NCBI GenBank assembly: GCA_037178855.1 | Contig: JASJZC010000006.1 | Location: 9,032,501 to 9,096,500 of the forward strand | Length of the DNA stretch: 64,000 bases | Reading direction: 5' to 3' | Source: Oscheius sp. JU75 | Taxonomy: Eukaryota > Nematoda > Chromadorea > Rhabditida > Rhabditidae | In this document: piece after piece, positions 34,501 through 44,409 of the stretch | Layout of the letters: each line of letters begins with the position of its first letter | How positions within the stretch are numbered: the first letter of the stretch is position 1 | Made by a program: the position numbers and the translations under genes | The notes under the pieces: generated by a model | Seen by the model: the letters and a program-made list of their open reading frames with translations, nothing else | Told to the model about the DNA's origin: nothing | Databases searched by the model: none

Positions 34501-35788
34501 CTATTAAAACAGATAGGTTATTAAAGGGACCGTAGCATTCTGTGTAGACCAGAAATGGATGGGTATTCGCTAGTAGCAAGCGCGGAAAATCGCGTTTTTC
34601 CGGTAATCGAAATCTCAATCGCCTCCGCAATTTGGAACTTTGACAGATCGCCGTCGCGCGGATTTTAGATTACAAGTTGCGCTATCGCCCCATTTGAGGC
34701 TCAAGTGACTGTCCAGTAGCTCACTTTGTCACTCTTTAACTCTAAATCCGCTCTTTACTCCCTTAATTTGGCTTTCCCCTTTGCGAATTCTCCAATAGCT
34801 TTTCCAGAAAAGCGCAATTCTCTCTGAACACAGAATAGGCAATAATGAACATCTAATTGAGTTCACACAACACACACACACACACACACACAGACGCGAG
34901 AACAGTTTAAACAAGATCGACTTTGGGGCTGTGACGATTCGAGGACCAATTCCTCACTTCTCTTGTCTTTGAAACCGCGCTCTTGTCTCTGTAAAACCAC
35001 GGTTAACGCATTTTTACGCTTTTAGTGACGGGAAGCATTGTAAAAAAGGGCTTGACGCCTTTAAGTCTACGTATTATTTGTCTGTTCCATTAACCTTGAA
35101 TGTTTTTTTGAAACTTGAATAGAATGGAACAGTCGGGTCATGCCACACAAAAGCGTTGACCAGACCTTCTCCGAGTTCGTGTAAGTAGCAATTAACTAGC
35201 GGCAAATCCGCAAAAGTTATAAGGTTTTCAACCTGAAGTAAGAAGAAAAACAAATAAAAAAGGTACAAACTAATGAGGTCATAATTCTGTCCATATGTGA
35301 GAAGGTAACATTTTGATACGATTCGTTCAGAAGAGACGAAATTTGAAACAAGCTTTTTAGAGAGTTCCTCTACAAAACGGTCTGTCAATAAGACTTGAAT
35401 GACTTACACAGTCATTAGGATCTGACCGATTATCTATCTTATTCCTCTTGTAGACCCAAAAATTCTCGAACTCTTCTTGGGAAATCTGAAAAAGTTTAGG
35501 CTTTGGAATCCTGTTTACTCACCAGACTGAGTTCTTTCTCCTGTTTTTCTGTCAGTTCATCCTTCGGATCCAACTTGCTTAGGCTGTTTCCATGCCACAA
35601 TTTAGCCCAGTTCCCGTCCTCTCCCTTTGTGTAAATGACAAAAGCTGCTCGGAAAGAGTTTTCATGATACCTTTCCCAATCCTCTCTTTTTGCAAAAAGT
35701 TTGCCCTAGAAAATCAGCGAGGAACATCAAGTTAATGTACCGAAATGCAATAAACTGGACCAAAAAAAGACCGGGTTGGGTCGGACAT
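31551..35788 (-). CDS. Divergent Ser/Thr-type protein kinase with long N-terminal region
   Basis: About twenty short exons encode roughly 900 aa. The C-terminal third is a kinase: a VIAKYF strand holding the likely ATP-binding Lys, hinge ILMEYCKGGSLDS, catalytic loop NRDVKPAN (His of HRD is Asn), DLG in place of DFG, RGTPGYMAPE activation end, and a subdomain XI-like DPNERRTM. The glycine loop is not recognisable. The N-terminal 600 residues, starting MSDPTRSFFGPVYCIS, are helical and match nothing I know. Key catalytic Lys, Asp and Asn are present, so activity is possible. The gene is open in every exon found and lies intact between the duplicated arms. Several N-terminal junctions (near 34130, 33760, 35100-34503) are tentative. 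Confidence 0.7.
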
Positions 35789-35929
35789 GTTCCTGAAACC
35801 AATGGAATTAGGTAATGAAAACGTGATCAGAATGTTCTAACAGGCTTGGACTCTAAGACAAAGACTCTTATCAGTGCTCTGAAATGAGGTGGTGCAGTCG
35901 GGGCCCTGTTGTTTTTGAATACATACCGC

Positions 35930-36302
35930 CAGCTTCGCTGAGAACACCTTCTTGCAGAAAAACGATCTCTTCATCATGGAAACCGTCGAAGGAAAACACA
36001 CCGAGTTCGTCGAGAGCAACGCCATCCGATCCGGCAAGACTGTTTACACTTCCTTCGGCCAGGTCGACATGCTCCACACCGAATTCAGTAAGACTTTTTT
36101 CCTTGCCTCTCTCAAAAAGCCCTTCAACTGTACCCGAAGACCTCGACCAGTACTTTTCCGCTAAGGAGAACGTGACCGACTTTATCAATAAAGTCGTTCA
36201 CGCAATCTATTCCGAGTACGACAAGTCGAAGAGGGTCTTGAATGTGACCACTTTTGATAAAGCCTTGAAGAAGTCACTGCCCATCCAGGAGATGTATTTC
36301 AA
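35930..36302 (+). pseudogene. Truncated unknown gene, copy 1
   Basis: Two exons run (to about 36089, and 36132-36302) with a GTAAGACT...CCCGAAG intron. They encode LFIMETVEGKHTEFVESNAI, a GKTVYTSFGQVDMLHTEF segment, then DQYFSAKENVTDFINKVV and on to EMYFK before a donor. The following sequence runs straight into the duplicated block at about 36380, so the 3' part is missing. No start is clear. A second, shorter copy lies inverted at 41100-41320. The family is not recognised. Confidence 0.5.
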
Positions 36303-36468
36303 GGTATTTTGCTTTGGTTTCTGTGAAGAGCTGAGGTTTAGGACGCGAGGATGAAAGAGGGATTGAGGCAGAGGTTCGGTCTCTTAATGTACGCTTCGTG
36401 AAATACTTGATGAGTTAAAGCCAGAGATTTATTTTTTTTTACAGAAAATCGACAACGGTTACAGCAAT

Positions 36469-36690
36469 TTAGTTCTGTTGCATGCGAGCGTACGCCGCAG
36501 CAGCCAGTTCTTCGAGTTCGGCGAGACGAGCCTTGAGTCTTTCTTCTTTCTCTTGTTCCCTCTCATACTCGCGACGTTCTTTTTCCAATTGACGCTCTAG
36601 CTCTCGTTCAATTCGGCGCTCCTCGGCTTCCCTTGCACGTCTATCACGCTCTTCTTGTCTCTGCTGCTCTCCATTATCGTTTGATGACAT
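36469..36690 (-). CDS. Family A4: E/R-rich single-helix protein, 73 aa
   Basis: Starts MSSNDNGEQQ and has the four-residue insertion seen in A2 (here IERE). Ends AYARMQQN. The promoter block is inverted at about 36825-36870. Confidence 0.6.
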   Translation of the reverse strand: MSSNDNGEQQRQEERDRRAREAEERRIERELERQLEKERREYEREQEKEERLKARLAELEELAAAAYARMQQN

Positions 36691-37112
36691 TTTCTGAAGT
36701 GCTGATAAGAGTTTTATGAGCGAAGAGGATACCTTGGCTGAGGTTTTGAATCTCCAAAGGATCGGCAGAACGGTAAAAATGAGAAGTGGATGCTCTGTTG
36801 AGAGTGGTTACTTGTCGGGAATATATAGCTTTTTAAAGCCCTTATCTACAGTCATGACATGTCACTGATAACAAGCTGAGGAGAAATTCAGTAATAACCT
36901 TAGCAGTCGAATGCTCGAGAATCGGAGTTTCCTGGGAGTTGGCGAATGAGAAAGAGGCAATGCGTCTGTCGCTGACCCTCTCATTCCTTCTTTTCGTCAG
37001 CATTCCTCTTTTTCGGCGGCTCCAGCCCGAAAATTTCGTGCAGCCTCGAAGAATATAACTTTATTCAAATTATTAAAAAATCTTTTTTTTTTAGAAAGGG
37101 TTACAGAATTTG

Positions 37113-37295
37113 TCACTGTTGTCGGTCGTTCACATCTTCGGCCAATTTCTTAATGGATTCGAGCACATCTTTCAACTTGCGTTCTTCTTTAGTCAGCTGT
37201 TCCATCTGTCCAGACAGTCTATCCAACTCATCCTCTGCTGTCTTCTCATTGTCAGTGCCTTCAAAATTGGAAGTTTCATCATCAGGAGCCGGCAT
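37113..37295 (-). CDS. Family C3: small coiled-coil protein, 60 aa
   Basis: Translation identical to C1 and C2, in inverted orientation, with the acceptor before the ATG and AATAAA after the stop retained. Confidence 0.6.
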   Translation of the reverse strand: MPAPDDETSNFEGTDNEKTAEDELDRLSGQMEQLTKEERKLKDVLESIKKLAEDVNDRQQ

Positions 37296-37750
37296 TTCTT
37301 TCTGAAAGTTCAATATCAATTTCAAATTGGTTAGAAAACGTTGCGTAATTGATCGAGAGTGTTAGCAAATGAGTTATCTTGAGTCAGAGTGACAGAGCTG
37401 ACGATGCAAAGATAAGAGTTTCGTCGACAAAGAGCTGCTGAAACACCTGATGAAATTTCTAAGAATACGGCTGCTAAGGAAATCCGATGATTGTCACAGG
37501 CTGGATGTTCCAGGAGACTTGTATTTGAACATTTTATTAGAACTTTGAAAAGTTGCACATGGCTGACACTGCCTACAGTCATATTAGGACGCGATAAATA
37601 GGCTTAAAAGACAGTAGACAACGCTCAAGAAGTATCGAGAGGACACAATGAAAGTTTAGAGGTGCTTTATGAGAAAGTGGTAGAGAGATTTCGAGAAAAA
37701 TGAAGCCATAGAGGAAGTATTTCGACTTGAACAAAGAAGAAAAAGGTTTA

Positions 37751-37939
37751 TTATCCACCTGAACTTGGTGTCCTCCTAAGAACATTCTGGACGATATCTC
37801 TCATCTCATCGGCCACATTCTTCAGCTCTTCTACTCGTTCTGCCTCTGCTCGCTGTTGCCTATCCTGCTCTTTCTCTGCTGGCTGTTGTCCACTGGACTC
37901 ATCTTCATTGCTTGATTCTTTTTCCTGTCGGTAAGACAT
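37751..37939 (-). CDS. Family B3: small acidic protein, 62 aa
   Basis: Translation identical to B2. Divergent from D2 across a spacer of about 330 bases, mirroring B2 and D1. Confidence 0.6.
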   Translation of the reverse strand: MSYRQEKESSNEDESSGQQPAEKEQDRQQRAEAERVEELKNVADEMRDIVQNVLRRTPSSGG

Positions 37940-38209
37940 GATAGATCCCAGAAGAAGAGAAGATAGGTGGGTATGAAAAGACGAGAAGTGTTCCTCCCTG
38001 CCTATCATCGTTTTCTCATTGGCCAACTCCCAGGAATCTCCGATTCTCGAGCATTCGATTCCTAAGGTAATTACTGAATTTCTCCTTCTGATGAAATCGC
38101 TGTTATCAGTGACATGTCATGACTTTTCGCTCTTTCTCGCAATCTCGTTGTAATATTTCTTTTTCATTATATTACAACGAATTTCTCACTGGTGGGAGGA
38201 GAGGCTTCC

Positions 38210-38217
38210 TATAAAAG
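38210..38217 (+). promoter_or_regulatory. TATA box of D2
   Basis: TATAAAAG lies 53 bases before the ATG at 38270. It is duplicated before D1 on the minus strand. A perfect 11-bp inverted repeat (CGTTGTAATAT and its complement) sits just upstream in both copies. Confidence 0.6.
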
Positions 38218-38269
38218 AGTAGTTCTACCCTTCTCTTCGCTCATTGACTTGACGACCTTCTCACCAGTC

Positions 38270-38801
38270 ATGCCCTATCAGCCGATAACTCACGTTGCAA
38301 ATGGGTCCAGGTACGTTTCAATACTGCCCAAGACAGCTTTCAGTCATGCTATTCGCGTCAAGGCGGGTGAAGATATGAGTAATATGTTGACTGCCAGTGA
38401 GTCAATGACAGATGAAGCAGAACAAAGCCTTTAGGTCGAGTTGATATTTCCATGCCCTTGCCCCCCGGTTACACTGCCATCGCCTCTGGGAATTTTCTTG
38501 GCTTTCCGGTCGGAACTATCGACGCTTCCGGAACCCATAGTAAAGTCTTTCTCTCCGTTTACTACGAAGACTGTAAGCGTGACTTGAAGCTCTACTAAAC
38601 ATGCGTTCAGCTGGATACTTGTATCCTATTACGACTGGACTCCAGGTCTCCGCCAACGGGAGCATCATCATTACGAAGGATAACACGGTGCGTGTTTAGA
38701 TGTTTCGGAATGATCAACCGGTTCAGGTGGTGAATACCAAGATGGGAGAACTCTGGGTTGAGAACCACAATGGAAAAAACCACGAACCGAGAAGGAACTG
38801 A
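38270..38801 (+). CDS. Family D2: spliced 127-aa protein, unknown
   Basis: Five exons (38270-38310, 38344-38396, 38435-38572, 38611-38687, 38727-38801) with introns of 33-39 nt keep phase and end at TGA. The product reads MPYQPITHVANGS, then VDISMPLPPGYTAIASGNF, GTIDASGTHSKVFLSVYYED, GLQVSANGSIIITKDNT and VVNTKMGELWVENHNGKN. Alternating hydrophobic and polar residues suggest a beta-sandwich of about ten strands. There is no signal peptide or Cys, so intracellular or unconventionally released. I recognise no family. D1 is an inverted, apparently identical twin, so both may be expressed, or one may be a very recent duplicate. Confidence 0.7.
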
Positions 38802-39237
38802 AAGCCAGTGTAAAAGAAGAAGAAGTAGCCGAGTGCTCTCCAGCTTCCTGTGAGCCCATCAGCGACTCAGCTTGCAAAGATTTGTAATATTTTAATCATC
38901 TATCTTTTGTTATCGTAAAAATCTGCTGATTACATTTGTGCGATTGGCTTTACCTACTTTGACAGAGTAACAGCGTGAAGTAGAGTTACCCATGAACAGA
39001 GATTAATTTTTACGGGGGACGGAGAACTCGAAGGTCACACGTACAACAGATGCATATGCGGGAAAGCTTTGAATCAAGCACCAGAAGGAGTGAGGATCCG
39101 GCGAGGGGCTTTAGTAAAGAAAGATTTTATGAGCATTTTGATGAGTTAACTGAGTTGAATTAGTTAGTGCAACTCAATACTAACAGCCTCACTAAAGAAA
39201 TAGTATCTAGATACGGTAATTAAATATCATGGAAAAT

Positions 39238-39438
39238 CTAAGTAATGCAGCAAGCAAGCTTTAAGTCTCTTGGAAAAAACGTCCCATGTAACAATGCTTT
39301 ATTTACGTTCGGTCTCTTAATGTACGCTTCGGGAGACACTTGACGAGTTAGAGCTTCAAGTCGGCGCTCCTCGGCTTCCCTTGCACGTCTATCACGCTCT
39401 TCTTGTCTCTGCTGCTCTCCATTATCGTTTGCTGACAT
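39238..39438 (-). pseudogene. Family A5: truncated A copy
   Basis: The N-terminal 28 codons match A1 (MSANDNG to AEERRLE). The frame then runs into the 3'-flank sequence (ALTRQVSPEAY) because the middle and end of the gene are missing. The deletion point coincides with the join between duplicated blocks. Confidence 0.7.
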
Positions 39439-39879
39439 TTTCTGAAAAGTGCTGATAAGAGTTATCTTTCTCATAAACCAGTTCCGTGTTTGTTCAAGTC
39501 GAAATACTTCCTCTATGGCTTCATTTTTCTCGAAATCCCTCTTCCACTTTCTCATACAGCACCTCTAAACTTTCATTGTGTCCTCTCGATACTTCTTGAG
39601 CGTTGTCTACTGTCTTTAAGCCTATTTATCGCGTGTTCAAATACAAGTCTCCTGGAAGATCCAGCTTGCGACAATCATCGGATTTCCGTAGGTATCCATT
39701 TAGTAGCCGTATTCTTAGAAATTTCATCAGTTTTCAGTAGCTCTTCGTCGACGAAACTCTTATCATTGCATCGTCAGTGCTGTCATTCTGACTCAAGATA
39801 GCACATTTGCAAACACTCTCGATCAGTTACGTAACTTTTTCTAACCAATTTGAAATTGATATTAAACTTTCAGAGAAAA

Positions 39880-40059
39880 ATGTCCGCTCCTGATGATGAA
39901 ACTTCCAATTTTGCAGGCACTGACAATGAGGAGACAGTAGAGGATGAGTTGGGTAGACTGTCTGGACAGATGGAACGGCTGACTAAAGAAGAACGGAAGT
40001 TGAAAATGTGCTCGAATCCATTAAGAGATTGGCCAAAGATGTGAACGCCCGACGACTGT
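39880..40059 (+). pseudogene. Family C4: frameshifted C copy
   Basis: Starts MSAPDDETSNF and follows C1 to ERKLK. One base is missing relative to C1 (TTGAAAATG against TTGAAAGATG), which throws the helix out of frame. In contrast to C1-C3 and C5, it is not under coding constraint. Confidence 0.75.
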
Positions 40060-40737
40060 GACAAATTCTGTAACCATTTAAAAAAAAAAAAAAAGCTTTT
40101 TTTAATAATTTGAATAAAGTTATATTCTTCGAGTCTGCACGGAATTTTCTGGCTGGAGCCGCCGAGTTGGCAGAGGAAAGTTGGCAAAAAGAAGGAACGA
40201 GAGGGTCAGCGACAGACGCATTGCCTCTTTTTTCCTTACAAGGATCTCGGAGACCGGACTGTCTCGTCCCTCGCCTTCCTCTCGATTTTTTTTCATAACT
40301 AATATGTTCTATCCCAGAGACATTTCTTCCGAGCCCTTTCCGAGAAGTTTTTTTTGGAGACTGATTGAAATCGATAGCTGATAAGAGAGCAGCCACGCTA
40401 ACTCGCTCACATTTCTTTGAGTCTTGCTATTTCGGAATATATTGGGTTGGTAACAAATACTTTGCCTTTTCAAATGCAAAAATTTATTGACTTCCAGGTG
40501 TTTGAACCAATTGTCAAACGGTACGATTTATTAAAAAATAGCCTAAGCCTAGTAAAACCGGGCGAAATCTTGAAGAGTTGAGGGTTACGAAGAGACATGG
40601 GAACAGGTCAGGAAGTCATTAGAAAACAGTCTGTGGAAGAGTCGGTCAGTGACAGTTTGTCTACCGCCATGGTACCTTTGAGTGTGCAATTGATGGACCT
40701 CGATCTAAACTGAGAGAATGGCCGTGAGACTGAATTG

Positions 40738-40822
40738 TTCAGAGAAGAATACTTGCCATTTAAATGATGGAACGGTAAACTCGCAGTTCTAGGCTAACAC
40801 ATATTATATAACATATATGAAA
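40738..40822. repeat. Direct repeat, copy 1
   Basis: GTTCAGAGAAGAATACTTGC through CTAACACATATTATATAACA matches 41394-41472 almost base for base, in the same orientation, about 650 bases apart. It flanks the copy-2 fragment of the truncated unknown gene. Confidence 0.75.
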
Positions 40823-41099
40823 GTGAACAGTGACAATAGGTGCTGGATGTGAGTCCGGATTAGACAACTCTAAAGAAGCGCGATAAAAATGTAAAACAAA
40901 CAGAGAGTTACTCTAAAGACAGTTTAAGAGTGCATAACAACGGCAGAAACAACAGTCGAAGTACATCTCTCCAACGAGCCAAAGCATTTGGCTGAGAACA
41001 ATTGATCACATTCGGATACAGGAGTCCTTTGGAAGGAACCTGGAAGTGTGATAAACGATTAGAGAAGGAGGCAACAATCTCTCCGAGCAACGAAACTGA

Positions 41100-41320
41100 A
41101 ACTCCTTGGCGTTCTCCTTGGCGGGAAAGTACTGGTCGAGGTCTTCGGGTACAGTTGAAGGGCTTTTTGAGAGAGGCAAGGAAAAAAGTCTTACTGAATT
41201 CGGTGTGGAGCATGTCGACCTGGCCGAAGGAAGTGTAGACAGTCTTGCCGGATCGGATGGCGTTGCTCTCGACGAACTCGGTGTGTTTTTGAAAGAGAAG
41301 GAGGCTAGTGGTGACTTCAC
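41100..41320 (-). pseudogene. Truncated unknown gene, copy 2
   Basis: On the minus strand HTEFVESNAIRSGKTVYTSF, the MLHTEF exon end, the GTAAGACT...CCCGAAG intron and DQYFPAKENAKEF match 35930-36200. Sequence on both sides differs from copy 1, so this is an internal fragment and cannot encode the whole protein. Confidence 0.6.
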
Positions 41321-41393
41321 AAACTAGATGGAAAAGGTTCAGGTGTTGGAATCAATTGTCAAAACGGAGCTTTTTAAAAAAAGACTAAAAAGT

Positions 41394-41472
41394 TCAGAGA
41401 AGAATACTTGCCATTTAAATGATGGAACGGTAAACTCGCAACTCTAGGCTAACATATTATATAACATATATG
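41394..41472. repeat. Direct repeat, copy 2
   Basis: See the copy at 40738-40822. The two copies bracket a unit of about 650 bases. Confidence 0.75.
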
Positions 41473-42134
41473 ACTAGGGTTAGGCGGATGTGCTGCTATT
41501 GGAGACTTTTGCATGTTCTAAGGCGTTAGAAGCATACACCCTCGGGCTGCCCTACCGCTTGGTTCAGTCGAAATTAGCGAAAAGTAGGTAAAAAAAGTAA
41601 CTGCAACCAATACATTCCTAAATAGCAAGACTCAAAGAAATGTGAGCGAGTTAGTGGGGCTCGTCTCTTATCAGTTATCGATTTTCATCAGTCTCCGAAA
41701 AAAACTACTTGGAAGAAATGTCTCTGGGAAAGTAATACATTAGTTATAAAAAAAAGAAAGGAAGGCGAGGCACGAGATAGTCCGGTCTTCGAGGTCCTTG
41801 TGTAGACAGAAATGCGTCGCTGCCCTGCGTTAGCGTCCCTCGCTTGGTGTGCTGCTAAGAGGCGCCGTCGCCGCCAGCTCGAGTGGCGACTTGAGCAGAA
41901 CACCATTAAGACTGCTCAGAATTTTGAAATAGTTTGGCATCTAAATACGGTAATTAAATATCATGGAAAATCTAATTATTGCAGCAAGCAGGCTTTAAGT
42001 CTCATGGAAAAAACGTCCCATATAACAATGCTTTGTTTATGTTCGGTCTCTTAATGTACGCTTCGTTAGACACTTGACGAGTTAAAGCCAGAGATTTATT
42101 GTATTTACAGAAAATCGACAACGGTTACAGCAAT

Positions 42135-42410
42135 TTAGTTCTGTTGCATTCGAGCGTACGCTGCAGCAGCAAGTTCTTCGAGTTCGGCGAGACGGGCCTT
42201 GAGTCTTTCTTCTTTCTCTTGTTCCCTCTCATACTCGCGACGTTCTTTTTCCAATTGACGCTCAAGCCGGCGCTCCTCGGCTTCCCTTGCACGTCTATCA
42301 CGCTCTTCTTGTCTCTGCTGCTCTTGTTCAAGCCGGCGCTCTTCGGCTTCCCTTGCACGTCTATCAAGCTCTTCTTGTCTCTGCTGCTCTCCATTATCGT
42401 TTGCTGACAT
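42135..42410 (-). CDS. Family A6: A protein with one extra 22-aa repeat, 91 aa
   Basis: Same start (MSANDNGEQQ) and end (ARMQQN) as A1, but the 66-bp unit encoding EQQRQEERDRRAREAEERRL plus EQ occurs twice; the first copy has LDRR for RDRR (QEELDRR). The frame is kept and the charge pairing continues through the insertion. Confidence 0.6.
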   Translation of the reverse strand: MSANDNGEQQRQEELDRRAREAEERRLEQEQQRQEERDRRAREAEERRLERQLEKERREYEREQEKEERLKARLAELEELAAAAYARMQQN

Positions 42411-42833
42411 TTTCTGAAAAGTGCTGATAAGAGTTTTATGAGCGAAGTGGATACCTTGACTGAGGTTTTGAATCTCCAAAGGATCGGCAGAACGGTAAAA
42501 ATGAGAAGTGGATGCTCTGTTGAGAGTGGTTACTTGTCGGGAATATATAGCTTTTTAAAGCCCTTATCTACAGTCATGACATGTCACTGATAACAAGCTG
42601 AGGAGAAATTCAGTAATAACCTTAGCAGTCGAATGCTCGAGAATCGGAGTTTCCTGGGAGTTGGCGAATGAGAAAGAGGCAATGCGTCTGTCGCTGACCC
42701 TCTCATTCCTTCTTTTCGTCAGCATTCCTCTTTTTCGGCGGCTCCAGCCCGAAAATTTCGTGCAGCCTCGAAGAATATAACTTTATTCAAATTATTAAAA
42801 AAGCTTTTTTTTTAGAAAGGGTTACAGAATTTG

Positions 42834-43016
42834 TCACTGTTGTCGGTCGTTCACATCTTCGGCCAATCTCTTAATGGATTCGAGCACATCTTTCAACTTT
42901 CGTTCTTCTTTAGTCAGCTGTTCCATCTGTCCAGACAGTCTACCCAACTCATCCTCTGCTGTCTTCTCATTGTCAGTGTCTTCAAAATTGGAAGTTTCAT
43001 CATCAGGAGCCGACAT
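42834..43016 (-). CDS. Family C5: small coiled-coil protein, 60 aa
   Basis: Starts MSAPDDETSNFEDTDN, with several amino-acid changes from C1 (Ser for Pro, Asp for Gly, Gly for Asp, Arg for Lys) and an intact frame. Substitutions without stops suggest selection on the protein. Confidence 0.6.
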   Translation of the reverse strand: MSAPDDETSNFEDTDNEKTAEDELGRLSGQMEQLTKEERKLKDVLESIKRLAEDVNDRQQ

Positions 43017-43475
43017 TTCTTTCTGAAAGTTCAATATCAATTTCAAATTGGTTAGAAAACGTTGCGTAATTGATCGAGAGTGTTAGCAAATGAGTTATCT
43101 TGAGTCAGAGTGACAGAGCTGACGATGCAAAGATAAGAGTTTCGTCGACAAAGAGCTACTGAAACACCTGATGAAATTGCTAAGAATACGGCTGCTAAGG
43201 AAATCCGATGATTGTCGCAGGCTGGATGTTTCAGGAGACTTGTATTTGAACATATTATTAGAACTTTGAAAAGTTGCACATGGCTCACACTGCCTACAGT
43301 CATATTAGAACGCGATAAATAGGTTTAAAAGACAGTAGACAACGCTCAAGAAGTATCGAGAGGACACAATGAAAGTTTAGAGGTGCTTTATGAGAAAGTG
43401 GTAGAGAGATTTCGAGAAAAATGAAGCCATAGAGCGACTTGAACAAACACGGAACTGGTTTATAAGAAAGGTTTA

Positions 43476-43664
43476 TTATCTACCTGAGCTTGGTGTCCGC
43501 CTGAGAACATTCTGGACGATATCTCTCATCTCATCGGCCACATTCTTCAGCTCTTCTACTCGTTCTGCCTCTGCTCGCTGTTGCCTATCCTGCTCTTTCT
43601 CTGCTGGCTGTTGTCCACTGGACTCATCTTCATTGCTTGATTCTTTTTCCTGTCGGTAAGACAT
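43476..43664 (-). CDS. Family B4: small acidic protein, 62 aa
   Basis: Starts MSYRQEKESSN as in B2 and B3 but ends PSSGR as in B1, a mosaic that suggests gene conversion between blocks. Divergent from A7. Confidence 0.6.
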   Translation of the reverse strand: MSYRQEKESSNEDESSGQQPAEKEQDRQQRAEAERVEELKNVADEMRDIVQNVLRRTPSSGR

Positions 43665-44001
43665 GATAGATCCCAGAAGAAGAGAAGATAGGTGGGTATG
43701 AAAAGACGAGAAGTGTTCCTCCCTGCCTATCATCGTTTTCTCATTGGCCAACTCCCAGGAATCTCCGATTCTCGAGCATTCGTTTTCTAAGGTGATTACT
43801 GAATTTCTCCTCAGCTTGTTATCAGTGACATGTCATGACTGTAGATAAGGGCTTTAAAAAGCTATATATTCCCGACAAGTAACCACTCTCAACAGAGCAT
43901 CCACTTCTCATTTTTACCGTTCTGCCGATACTTTGGAGATACAAAACTTCAGTCAAGGTATCCACTTCGCTCATAAAACTCTTATCAGCACTTTTCAGAA
44001 A

Positions 44002-44409
44002 ATGCCATCAAACGATAATGGAGAGCAGCAGAGACAAGAAGAGCGTGATAGACGTGCAAGGGAAGCCGAGGAGCGCCGGCTTGAACAAGAGCAGCAGAGA
44101 CAAGAAGAGCGTGATAGACGTGCAAGGGAAGCCGAGGAGCGCCGGCTTGAACAAGAGCAGCAGAGACAAGAAGAGCGTGATAGACGTGCAAGGGAAGCCG
44201 AAGAGCGCCGGCTTGAACAAGAGCAGCAGAGACAAGAAGAGCGTGATAGACGTGCAAGGGAAGCCGAGGAGCGCCGGCTTGAGCGTCAATTGGAAAAAGA
44301 ACGTCGCGAGTATGAGAGGGAACAAGAGAAAGAAGAAAGACTCAAGGCCCGTCTCGCCGAACTCGAAGAACTTGCTGCTGCAGCGTACGCTCGAATGCAA
44401 CAGAACTAA
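44002..44409 (+). CDS. Family A7: A protein with four 22-aa repeats, 135 aa
   Basis: The 66-bp unit (EQQRQEERDRRAREAEERRL plus EQ) is present four times in tandem and nearly identical at the DNA level; then the common end QLEKERREYEREQEKEERLK and MQQN. Start MPSNDN as in A3. The promoter block lies at about 43818-43880, with the 5'-UTR intron and AATAAA (near 44445) retained. The product would be about twice the length of A1, a longer charged helix. The opposite strand is also open across the repeat, which is an artefact of composition. Confidence 0.65.
   Translation: MPSNDNGEQQRQEERDRRAREAEERRLEQEQQRQEERDRRAREAEERRLEQEQQRQEERDRRAREAEERRLEQEQQRQEERDRRAREAEERRLERQLEKERREYEREQEKEERLKARLAELEELAAAAYARMQQN

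Larger units (their letters stand above)
36410..39360. repeat. Right block 2, inverted copy of 26.88-29.83 kb
   Basis: Order A4(-), C3(-), B3(-), D2(+), then the spacer, mirrors the left block. It ends with the truncated A5, where the sequence jumps into a different copy. Confidence 0.9.

Noticed and set aside
34868-34892. CA dinucleotide run read as a coding Cys-Val repeat
   Set aside because: It is a short simple repeat in a kinase intron; the implied peptide is an artefact.
44030-44280. Four near-identical 66-bp units resembling a CRISPR array
   Set aside because: The units are contiguous with no spacers, keep a reading frame and lie in a eukaryotic gene.
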